A stretch of DNA of 10,806 nucleotides, from positions 1 to 10,806 of the forward strand of contig JAAUSP010000222.1 in NCBI GenBank assembly GCA_012032575.1, written 5' to 3'. The position numbers and the translations under genes were made by a program. This document shows, piece after piece, positions 1 through 4,890 of this stretch (position 1 is its first letter; the number at the start of each line of letters is the position of its first letter). This DNA is from Anaerolineales bacterium (GTDB lineage Bacteria; Chloroflexota; Anaerolineae; 4572-78; J111). Under the pieces are notes generated by a model. The model saw only the letters and a program-made list of their open reading frames with translations, made no database searches and had not been told where the DNA came from.

Positions 1-1
1 A

Positions 2-316
2 CCCCACACCCCCACGCCCATCCTGTCTAATCTCATTGGTAAGATCGTCACCCTGCCCGGCTGCCCGGTCACCAATTTGGGCCTGGATGACAACGGCACG
101 CTCTACTATTTGATCCTGGACGGCCCCACGCTGCCCAGCGATCCGGTTTATATCGACCGGGCCGTGGTGCAAGGCGTGCTAGAGACCGTGTGTGGCGGCC
201 CGGCCATCCGGGCCACTTCGGCTACGTGGTACACAGCGGCCACCCATACGCCCACCCCTACCGTCACCATCACCCCCACGGCCACCCTCACGGCCACGGC
301 GGTGATTACTCAATGA
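2..316 (+). CDS. Partial hypothetical protein with Thr/Pro-rich C-terminal tail
   Basis: The frame is open from base 2 to the TGA at 314-316, so this is the 3' end of a gene that begins outside the window. The last ~25 residues are almost only Thr, Pro, Ala and Val (TPTPTVTITPTATLTATA). Such tails are common in secreted or envelope proteins of Anaerolineae and related Chloroflexota, where they act as wall-spanning or glycosylated linkers. The preceding part (GTLYYLILDGPTLPSDP) matches no family I recognise. A TTG at 77 would permit an internal start, but the frame continues upstream without a stop and there is no good ribosome binding site. The AGGAGG of the next gene overlaps its stop codon, so the two are probably co-transcribed. 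Function unknown. Confidence 0.6.
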   Translation, partial: PHTPTPILSNLIGKIVTLPGCPVTNLGLDDNGTLYYLILDGPTLPSDPVYIDRAVVQGVLETVCGGPAIRATSATWYTAATHTPTPTVTITPTATLTATAVITQ

Positions 317-326
317 GGAGGCTCTA

Positions 327-1058
327 ATGAGTGACTTGGTTTTGTCTCTATTTCCCGGCGTGGGTTTGTTGGACCGCGCCTTTGAGGAGTGCGGCTTTTG
401 CGTGGTCAGAGGCCCCGATCTGCTCTGGGGCGGTGATGTGAGAACGTTTCACCCCCCGCCCGGCGTGTTCAAGGGGCTGATTGGTGGCCCGCCCTGTCAG
501 GAATTTTCCGGTCTGTTCCGGGAAGAACCCACCGGGGTAGGGCTGGAAATACTGGCCGAGTACACACGTGTGGTCACGGAAGCCGAGCCGGAATGGTTCC
601 TGTTAGAGAACGTGGCTCGCGTACCCGATGTGACTGTACCTGGTTACGTCACACAAAGATTGGATATTGACAACGGTTGGTTCACCGATCAATCGCGCCG
701 GCTTCGTCACGTTCAATTTGGTAGCCAGAGTGGCCGGTTGCTGCACGTGACCGCACGTGCAGTCACGGCCAGCGAAGGCGCGGCCCTGGCCAGCGACAAC
801 CGCTCGTTTGATGAGTTGAAGCGGCTGCAAGGGCTGCCCGATGATTTCGACTTGCCCGGCTTTCTGGCCGTGGAGAAAAAGAGGGCCGTGGGCAATGGCG
901 TGCCGCTGCCCTTGGGCCGCGCCTGGCCAGGGCGATCATTGCCGCCTATGAGAGCCGGCTCCGGTGCAATTCGACCTGTGGGGCCGGCGCCGGCCCGACA
1001 CCTGCGCGTGTGGCTGCGGTCGCCGAGTCACACCCGGCCACACCTATGCCGTCAATGA
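327..1058 (+). CDS. C5-cytosine DNA methyltransferase, 3' end frameshifted
   Basis: Transfers methyl from SAM to C5 of cytosine in DNA. Motifs appear in canonical order: motif I LFPGVGLLDRAF (residues 9-20), motif IV GGPPCQEFSG (53-62, catalytic Cys57), motif VI ENV (94-96), motif VIII QSRRLR (122-127), motif IX RLQGLPDDF (166-174) and motif X VGNGVP (188-193). The target-recognition region between VIII and IX is only ~30 residues, so this is a compact phage-like enzyme. AGGAGG at 316-321 supports the ATG at 327. After motif X the frame turns to low-complexity sequence. Adding one base near 921-924 restores LARAIIAAYESRL, the usual family C-terminal helix. A second added base near 961 would fuse it to the Zn-finger segment ending at 1173. 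No restriction partner is visible, so it is an orphan enzyme or part of an anti-restriction or regulatory set. Confidence 0.9.
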   Translation: MSDLVLSLFPGVGLLDRAFEECGFCVVRGPDLLWGGDVRTFHPPPGVFKGLIGGPPCQEFSGLFREEPTGVGLEILAEYTRVVTEAEPEWFLLENVARVPDVTVPGYVTQRLDIDNGWFTDQSRRLRHVQFGSQSGRLLHVTARAVTASEGAALASDNRSFDELKRLQGLPDDFDLPGFLAVEKKRAVGNGVPLPLGRAWPGRSLPPMRAGSGAIRPVGPAPARHLRVWLRSPSHTRPHLCRQ

Positions 1059-1173
1059 GCAGGGGAAAAGCGACCCCTGCCGCAAACGCGCCCAACGCAA
1101 ACGTGACCGGGCTCAGCTCAGTCACAGTGACGCATCGAGCGGTCACTCCGGGAGGTCACAATGGGCAGCTTAA
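964..1173 (+). CDS. Small Cys-rich Zn-finger segment, probably the methyltransferase C-terminus
   Basis: Reads VQFDLWGRRRPDTCACGCGR, then a basic stretch ending DPCRKRAQRKRDR. The CxCxC cluster, the later Cys and the Arg/Lys tract look like the small Zn-binding tails seen in phage proteins. As a free-standing gene it would need the GTG at 964, which has no clear ribosome binding site. As a fusion it only needs two single-base deletions, near 924 and 961, to be restored; the joined protein would be ~282 aa. I favour the fusion because all other frame breaks in this window are also single-base losses. The TAA at 1171-1173 overlaps the start of the next gene at 1161. It probably helps bind DNA, but this is inferred from charge only. 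Confidence 0.5.
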   Translation: MQFDLWGRRRPDTCACGCGRRVTPGHTYAVNEQGKSDPCRKRAQRKRDRAQLSHSDASSGHSGRSQWAA

Positions 1174-1547
1174 CACCAGACCACATTTGGGGAGAAACCC
1201 TATCACTTTTGCGCGGCCAAACCACCAAAGAGACCTATGCCGCCGTGTTGCAGAAAACTCGATTAGTGGCCGCCAACGGTCGCTATACCATCGAAACCCC
1301 CACCGAATTTGTTAAATCTTGGCTAGAGAACCGCTTTACCTTGCCGATCAGCCGCGCCTTGGGCACGGTGTTGGATCAGCCGCTTGAGCCTGACCTGCTC
1401 ACCTTTGTGGTGCGTGATTACATGGAGCCGATTGACTACAGCCCCGATGGTGACACCGTTGAGGATGAGGGAGACGGCTTCTATGTCTGCTATCGGGAAT
1501 TTATTCTCAGGGGCTATGCCCGTAAATTTGGCCCCACGTGGGGATGA
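1161..1547 (+). CDS. Replication initiator-like protein, DnaA N-terminal domain part
   Basis: Residues ~4-85 match DnaA domain I (DnaA_N): HIWGETLSLLRGQTTKETYA, then LVAANGRYTIETPTEFVKSW and a C-terminal amphipathic helix. In chromosomal DnaA this domain self-associates and recruits the helicase. Here there is no AAA+ domain. An acidic linker (DGDTVEDEGDG) leads into FYVCYREFILRGYARKFGPTW, which resembles the start of the winged-helix region of phage/plasmid replication proteins. The ATG at 1161 follows GGGAGG at 1149-1154. The frame stops at TGA 1545-1547, and the following ORF continues the expected fold, so a base has probably been lost in the G run 1540-1543; the joined protein would be 204 aa. 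The alternative is two translationally coupled proteins sharing ATGA at 1544-1547. Confidence 0.8.
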   Translation: MGSLTPDHIWGETLSLLRGQTTKETYAAVLQKTRLVAANGRYTIETPTEFVKSWLENRFTLPISRALGTVLDQPLEPDLLTFVVRDYMEPIDYSPDGDTVEDEGDGFYVCYREFILRGYARKFGPTWG

Positions 1548-1774
1548 CCTACCACGGCATTTGCTGCTATCGCAATATGACCACCAATGAGGGCTGGCCG
1601 TTCCAAAAAACTTTAGCCTATGTGGTGGGCATCAGCAACCGCAAAATAGTCGATTGCATCAAGACCCTGAGCGAGTACAACCTGATTAAGGTGGCCACCC
1701 GGCCCCGCAAGGGCGGCGGGGTGGCCAATCGTTATATTGTAGTCGGGCCGGCCAAGTGGAGGGCACTGGAATGA
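1544..1774 (+). CDS. Replication initiator-like protein, helix-turn-helix part
   Basis: This 76-aa frame carries a winged helix-turn-helix: NEGWPFQKTLAYVVGISNRK is the helix-turn-helix, followed by IVDCIKTLSEYNLIKVATRP (recognition helix and first wing strand) and a Gly-rich wing. The wording NEGWPFQ.TLA..VG.S is typical of phage and plasmid replication or partition proteins that bind origin DNA. It follows directly from the DnaA_N part once a base is restored near 1543. If the break is real, the ATG at 1544 lies in an ATGA overlap and could start a coupled second protein. Its stop TGA (1772-1774) overlaps the ATG of the next methyltransferase in the same way. The likely binding target is the iteron set at 3577-3657, which is inference. 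Confidence 0.75.
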   Translation: MTYHGICCYRNMTTNEGWPFQKTLAYVVGISNRKIVDCIKTLSEYNLIKVATRPRKGGGVANRYIVVGPAKWRALE

Positions 1775-2970
1775 ATGTAGCACCAGTTAAATTCAAACGT
1801 GATAGCCACCTGCGGGCCAAACTATTTCACCCAGACTCATTCAAACACGCTGGTAAGATGAACCTGAACCTGATTTTCACCCTGCTGGAGCAGATACCTG
1901 GTGGCGAATTGATTGTTGATCCGATGGGGGGCACCGGCTCTATTCTGGTGGCCACCGACAAGTTGCACCCGGTGATTTGTGGCGAACTGGAGAGCCATTG
2001 GGCACAAGTGGCCGAGATGAACCGTGTTTCTATCAGTCGCGGCAGATTGTTTTCCGCTTCAACCCCATCACTCTGCCCTCAATGGGATGCGACCCGGCTA
2101 CCATTACGATCTTCATCGGTGGGGGCAATCATCACCAGCCCGCCCTACTGGGATATGTTGAGTGACTGGCATATCAACTCTAAGGGCTTGCAGGACAGCC
2201 ACGAGGTTTATGGACCGGCCTATGGGGTGGCTGAAAACAATCTCGGAAATATCCATATTTACGAAGATCATCTTAGGGCTATGGCCAGGGTTTACCGTGA
2301 AAGCAGCCGGGTGTTGCGGCCGCAGGGGAATTTGATCTTGGTTCTCAAGGATCGGATTCACAAGCGCAGCCGAGTGCCCATCGTGCGTGATACGGTGGCA
2401 ATGGTGACGGCCTTGGGCTTCGATCTGGTCAAGCGGATAGACCGGGCCTGTATTCCGTCTCTTCACCGAAACATCAACCAGGCTCACCACCCCACCGCCC
2501 CCACCGTGGATACGGAGCAAGCCCTAATCTTCCAAAAGAAAGAGATTAACACCGGCCTGAAGGTGGGCAAAATTTCGCTTCACCAGTCACCGAAGCCTGA
2601 TAGTGCCCCCAGCTGGCAGTTATACAGCAAATCCCTGGCCTATGCAGAGCAGGGCGGTCGAACCCCGATATTGTTTGACTGCACCGGGGTAAAAATGGAT
2701 TTCGCCGGCATCGAGCAGACGCCTAACCATTCAGGTTTTCGCCGGCGGAAAGAATTCGCCTTTGATTGTGCAGCGGATATCGTGATGAAACTCGGTTTCG
2801 CTGCCGGCACCACAATTGAGCTTCACTGTTCGATGACCTATGGCCAATATCTGGCCCAACGGCTGGAAACATTTGGTTTCACGGTCAGCAACCCCACCGG
2901 GGGCTTGAACCTGGGGCAAAAGTTGAAGTGGTACACTGAGAAAGCTAAAAACGGCTGTGCCCAGCCGTGA
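1771..2970 (+). CDS. Amino-methyltransferase (N4-cytosine or N6-adenine) with extra C-terminal domain
   Basis: Motif I is IVDPMGGTGSILVAT (residues 48-62) and motif IV is TSPPYWD (122-128). The SPPY form and the PDSFKHAGKMNL lead-in are common in N4-cytosine-type enzymes of phages, but the base methylated cannot be told from sequence. Motif I precedes motif IV. Residues ~275-395 form a second region: ILFDCTGVKMDFAG, a charged RRRKEF, then an ending (YLAQRLETFGF...GLNLGQKLKWY) that loosely resembles the C-terminus of DUF6884-type domains. That resemblance is from memory and weak. The start is the ATG at 1771, in an ATGA overlap with the initiator stop and with GGAGG at 1758-1762; GTG at 1756 is a less likely alternative. 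The protein is 399 aa and the frame is intact. It ends the left operon just before the hairpin element. Confidence 0.9.
   Translation: MNVAPVKFKRDSHLRAKLFHPDSFKHAGKMNLNLIFTLLEQIPGGELIVDPMGGTGSILVATDKLHPVICGELESHWAQVAEMNRVSISRGRLFSASTPSLCPQWDATRLPLRSSSVGAIITSPPYWDMLSDWHINSKGLQDSHEVYGPAYGVAENNLGNIHIYEDHLRAMARVYRESSRVLRPQGNLILVLKDRIHKRSRVPIVRDTVAMVTALGFDLVKRIDRACIPSLHRNINQAHHPTAPTVDTEQALIFQKKEINTGLKVGKISLHQSPKPDSAPSWQLYSKSLAYAEQGGRTPILFDCTGVKMDFAGIEQTPNHSGFRRRKEFAFDCAADIVMKLGFAAGTTIELHCSMTYGQYLAQRLETFGFTVSNPTGGLNLGQKLKWYTEKAKNGCAQP
2951..2968. terminator. Hairpin over the methyltransferase stop codon
   Basis: ACGGCT (2951-2956) and AGCCGT (2963-2968) form a perfect 6-bp stem with a 6-nt loop, preceded by an A run. 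There is no T run after it, only GAAAACC, so it is a weak or factor-dependent terminator or an mRNA 3'-end stabiliser. Confidence 0.35.
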
Positions 2971-2977
2971 AAACCTA

Positions 2978-3058
2978 TTTGGTAACGTAATTAGCGATCC
3001 CGCCTAGATCGTCAGGCGGGCATTACCAAACCCGGCCCACTCGGTGGAGCAGGCCGGG
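2978..3058. repeat. Double-hairpin element, copy 1
   Basis: The outer arms TTTGGTAA (2978-2985) and TTACCAAA (3023-3030) enclose an inner stem CCCGCCT (2999-3005)/AGGCGGG (3014-3020). A second hairpin follows at once: CCCGGCC (3031-3037)/GGCCGGG (3052-3058) with TCGGTGG in the loop. Copy 2 at 4313-4393 has the same outer arms, a different inner stem and a second hairpin whose loop also contains TCGGTGG. Both copies begin within 8 nt of a stop codon. It could be a terminator family, a recombination site or a replication structure. The outer arms pair better between the two copies than within each copy (see findings). Confidence 0.7.
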
Positions 3059-3079
3059 AACCGAATACACGAGCGATTA

Positions 3080-3369
3080 CTGACCTCACTCAGCCGCTCC
3101 CCACGCTGAGAGAGTCCAACAGGTAGCCACCGCTGCCGCCTGGATACCGTTATCTGCTACCTGTGGTAAGCCAGGGTTCCCCAGAATGGTCGGCAAGTGG
3201 TTTTATCCGTCCGTGTCCGCGCAAGCGGTGGGGAGCAGACAGGAGTACTCTGTGGCCGTCAGGCTGCGGGGTCACGTGGTAAAGCACGACCTGGGCACGT
3301 TTGACTGTCTGTTCTTCCGGTCCTCTTAGGACTGGGAGATTGTGTAGGTAGCCGAAGCAAAGCGGTCAG
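3080..3369 (+). ncRNA. Candidate structured RNA (unassigned family)
   Basis: No ORF here is convincing, but several perfect stems nest or stack: GCTCCCCAC (3096-3104)/GTGGGGAGC (3228-3236), enclosing ACAGGTAGC (3119-3127)/GCTACCTGT (3156-3164). Starting at the very next base, AGACAG (3237-3242)/CTGTCT (3306-3311) encloses a GGTC/GACC hairpin near 3270-3295. GTCCT/AGGAC follows near 3320-3333. CTGACC (3080-3085) can close the whole with GGTCAG (3364-3369). Two 9-bp long-range pairings in one 140-bp stretch are unlikely by chance. It does not match RNase P, tmRNA, 6S or SRP RNA signatures. No clear promoter precedes it, so transcription may be read-through from the methyltransferase, and the strand is a guess. 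Single-strand origin structure is an alternative. Confidence 0.35.
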
Positions 3370-3401
3370 ATGGGACCCATACTGTCGCACGCTGCGAATT
3401 C

Positions 3402-3437
3402 GGCGCACTCCTCTCCTCAACAAGGGGGGAGTGCGCC
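3402..3437. other. Strong 10-bp hairpin
   Basis: GGCGCACTCC (3402-3411) pairs perfectly with GGAGTGCGCC (3428-3437) around a CT-rich/G-rich loop that can extend the stem. There is no T run after it. It lies between the structured-RNA candidate and the attenuator-like pair, and short ORFs crossing it on both strands look spurious. Confidence 0.5.
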
Positions 3438-3512
3438 TCGCTCTCAATCACCCCTCCTATCGCTAGGCTATGCGAAGCCCCCCCAAGAAAAGAAAAACCG
3501 GCGTCCGCAGGC

Positions 3513-3549
3513 GTTCAGCCATCAGGCTGAACAAATGTTGTTCATCTTT
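3513..3549 (+). promoter_or_regulatory. Attenuator-like alternative hairpins
   Basis: GTTCAGCC (3513-3520) pairs perfectly with GGCTGAAC (3525-3532) over a 4-nt loop. The second arm overlaps GAACAA (3529-3534), which pairs with TTGTTC (3538-3543) and is followed by ATCTTTT. The two hairpins exclude each other, the topology of an antiterminator/terminator switch. The T run is short, and no transcript start or regulated gene directly downstream is evident. Confidence 0.35.
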
Positions 3550-3576
3550 TCCCCTTGTTCAGGAATTTTGCGCTCA

Positions 3577-3664
3577 CTCAAGTGCATCCGGTGCATCTCA
3601 GCGGTAGCTCAAGTGCATCCCGTGCAGTCGAGCTTAGCTCAAGTGCATCCCGTCGCAGTTGAGC
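3577..3664 (+). repeat. Three direct repeats (iteron-like)
   Basis: The units are CTCAAGTGCATCCGGTGCA (3577-3595), CTCAAGTGCATCCCGTGCA (3608-3626) and CTCAAGTGCATCCCGTCGCA (3638-3657), spaced 31 and 30 bp, about three helical turns, so proteins would bind the same DNA face. Each unit has an internal TGCA pair and a downstream GAGC that pairs with the leading GCTC (unit 3: GCTCAA 3637-3642/TTGAGC 3659-3664). An AT-rich stretch follows at 3706. Iterons beside AT-rich DNA are the classic layout of plasmid origins, and an initiator-like gene lies 1.8 kb upstream. An operator array is the alternative. Confidence 0.8.
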
Positions 3665-3674
3665 GGCGGGGGCG

Positions 3675-3687
3675 CGGTCGGAGACCG
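3675..3687. other. Short GC hairpin after the iterons
   Basis: CGGTC (3675-3679) and GACCG (3683-3687) form a perfect stem with a 3-nt loop, extendable through GGGG/CCCC on the flanks. It separates the iterons from the AT-rich stretch. Confidence 0.4.
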
Positions 3688-3705
3688 GCCCCAGCGTCGG
3701 TGGGG

Positions 3706-3744
3706 TAATTTCGCCAATTTTAATCTTTTTGAGAAAGTTTTAAG
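3706..3744. other. AT-rich stretch, candidate DNA-unwinding element
   Basis: About 39 bp rich in A and T (TAATTT, AATTTTAATCTTTTT, AAAGTTTTAA) inside otherwise GC-rich DNA, directly after the iterons and GC hairpin. Placement and composition fit a duplex-unwinding region of an origin. No good DnaA box was seen nearby. It could also be upstream promoter DNA. Confidence 0.35.
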
Positions 3745-3826
3745 CGCGTTGTAGCCTCTTTCGTAGCCTGGTATCTGCTAGGCTGAATGTCTCAGTCAGG
3801 GCACCCAAAACCCAATGTAATTTTCA

Positions 3827-3855
3827 TTGACACAACCCGCGAAACGTGGTAGGAT
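3827..3855 (+). promoter_or_regulatory. Sigma70-type promoter
   Basis: TTGACA (3827-3832) is a perfect -35 box. The spacer is 17 bp and TAGGAT (3850-3855) is a good -10 box. Transcription would begin near 3862 and run towards the 68-aa gene at 4102. AT-rich sequence upstream (TGTAATTTTCA) could act as an UP element. Confidence 0.75.
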
Positions 3856-3861
3856 TGAGGC

Positions 3862-4101
3862 ATTAACAACCGAGCCACAAAAGCGCAAACCCCGCCGGCG
3901 CAGGAACGCCAACGGGGTTGCTAACCCCAAACCTAGTGCGAGTAGATTTGAGGCTGCGCTTATTGTAACCCGGTCGCCCGCCGCTGTCGAATCTCAGCGC
4001 GAGCCAACCGACACCGGGGCCGGCGCGATGCCTCCGTTCTCAACAGGAACGGTTTAGCAGTCGCCGCTTTTGTGGGTAATTAGCGCCTTTAAGGAGACTC
4101 T
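3862..4101 (+). promoter_or_regulatory. Long structured 5' leader of the 68-aa gene
   Basis: About 240 nt separate the promoter from the ATG. Two perfect hairpins are seen: GGGGTT (3914-3919)/AACCCC (3923-3928) and CCGTTC (4034-4039)/GAACGG (4047-4052), the latter followed by TTTAG. A frame from TTG 3827 to 4057 is open, but its start lies in the -35 box, so it cannot be translated from this promoter's transcript. AAGGAG at 4091-4096 is the ribosome binding site of the next gene. No known riboswitch was recognised. Confidence 0.4.
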
Positions 4102-4308
4102 ATGCACCCCCAAAACAACGCCCCGGTGGACGTCAAAGCCACCATCACTGTCAGCTTGTTCCAAAATGAGGAAGGTTGGGCCGGCCTGGTTGACAGCCAG
4201 GGAGATTTACCGGAAGTGATTTTGCTGGTGCAAGCCAGCAACGCCATCCGGGCCCGGCTCAAGCGGCTGCAAGTGGGTGACCCGGAAAAAGTTCAGAGCC
4301 TACGCTAA
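4102..4308 (+). CDS. Hypothetical 68-aa protein
   Basis: A small soluble protein with no family I recognise. It starts MHPQNNAPVDVKATITVSLF, continues with a short acidic turn (NEEGWAGLVDSQGDLPE), a hydrophobic VILLVQ and a basic C-terminal helix (NAIRARLKRLQVG). The alternation suggests a small beta-beta-alpha fold, but this is only a guess. AAGGAG five bases before the ATG is a strong ribosome binding site. It is the only gene between the two double-hairpin elements; its stop lies 4 nt before the second copy, and it has its own promoter and terminator, so it is an independent single-gene unit. Its placement near the iterons allows a role in replication or copy control, without direct evidence. 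Confidence 0.7.
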   Translation: MHPQNNAPVDVKATITVSLFQNEEGWAGLVDSQGDLPEVILLVQASNAIRARLKRLQVGDPEKVQSLR

Positions 4309-4312
4309 CCGA

Positions 4313-4368
4313 TTTGGTAATAGCGTGCGCTGCGATCCGTGTCAGCGCCGGGAAATCACGTTACCAAA
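4313..4368. repeat. Double-hairpin element, copy 2
   Basis: TTTGGTAA (4313-4320) and TTACCAAA (4361-4368) form the outer arms. GCGCTG (4327-4332) and CAGCGC (4343-4348) form the inner stem. The sequence TAGCG...GCGATCC after the 5' arm is shared with copy 1. The second hairpin of this copy is the terminator at 4366-4393. It starts 4 nt after the stop of the 68-aa gene. Confidence 0.7.
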
Positions 4369-4393
4369 AAGCCCCAGGTCGGTGGGGCTTTTT
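4366..4393 (+). terminator. Rho-independent terminator
   Basis: AAAAAGCCCC pairs with GGGGCTTTTT around an 8-nt loop containing TCGGT, ending in a T run. The A run on the other side means it could work on both strands. It ends the 68-aa gene transcript and lies 15 bp before the PH-domain gene. Confidence 0.85.
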
Positions 4394-4408
4394 CCTTACC
4401 AGGACCAG

Positions 4409-4890
4409 ATGACCACAGAACGGACCGTCTACATCGCTAAACCACACTGGATTGGCCTGGTTTGGCCCGGCCTGTTGGTGGGCCTGGCTCTAAGCTGTTT
4501 AGGTTGCACCCTCCTGTTGGGCCTGGCCGAACCTCCCCCCGGCCAGCCGCCGCTCCCCGATGAAATGCTCTCCACTTTCGTGGCCTGTAGCGGCTGCATT
4601 TTCGCCGTGGCCCTGGTCTGGATCGTCATGGCCGTGCTGGCTATCTCCACTCCGAATACCGGGTCACCACGCAGCGGCTCATTCTCCAGGGCGGCATTCT
4701 CAGCCAACGCACTACTGAAATCTACCGGGATAGAATTGACAGCCTGGCAATGCAAACCAGCCCCTTGGGCCGAATGTTCGGTTATGGTGATGTGGTGGTT
4801 TACTCAGGAGGTCAGCTTATCCAAACCCTCCGCGCTGTGGCCAACCCAGAGGAGCTACGGCGGCAAATCTTAGGACAGGTGAACCAATGA
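4409..4890 (+). CDS. Membrane-anchored bacterial PH-domain protein (YdbS/YdbT-like), frameshifted
   Basis: The N-terminus from ATG 4409 (MTTERTVYIAKPHWIGLVWP) leads into two TM segments, about residues 16-38 and 58-80. The original frame then becomes nonsense. In the next frame from about 4654 the sequence reads YRVTTQRLILQGGILSQRTT, then YRDRIDSLAMQTSPLGRMFG and YGDVVVYSGG, the typical bacterial PH domain of the YdbS/YdbT family. One lost G in CCG|GAA at 4653-4654 explains the break; the restored protein is 160 aa. Its stop TGA at 4888-4890 overlaps the next ATG (ATGA), as expected for a coupled pair, which supports the repaired frame. Related proteins lie in the membrane; their ligands are poorly known. 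The ribosome binding site is weak (AGGA at 4401), and the upstream terminator suggests read-through or an unseen promoter. Confidence 0.85.

Noticed and set aside
1010..1315. Open frame continuing the methyltransferase C-terminal helix frame
   Set aside because: It would overlap the Zn-finger segment and the clear DnaA_N gene by long stretches. A second base loss near 961 explains the frame better.
3259..3447. Open frame of 62 codons on the minus strand
   Set aside because: Arg/Pro-rich low-complexity product, no start signal, and it lies over several RNA stems.
3577..3657. Repeats considered as a CRISPR array
   Set aside because: Only three units with 11-12-bp gaps; CRISPR spacers are about 30 bp. 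They fit iterons.
3370..3708. Open frame of 112 codons on the plus strand
   Set aside because: It crosses the 10-bp hairpin, the attenuator-like pair and all iterons, has no ribosome binding site, and its composition reflects the repeats.
3827..4057. Open frame with a basic KRKPRRRR stretch
   Set aside because: The TTG start is part of the -35 box, so the promoter's transcript would not include it, and no ribosome binding site is present.
2978..4368. Hairpin elements considered as canonical integron attC sites
   Set aside because: The arm ends do not fit RYYYAAC/GTTRRRY and no integron integrase is present, so only the cassette-like logic is kept.
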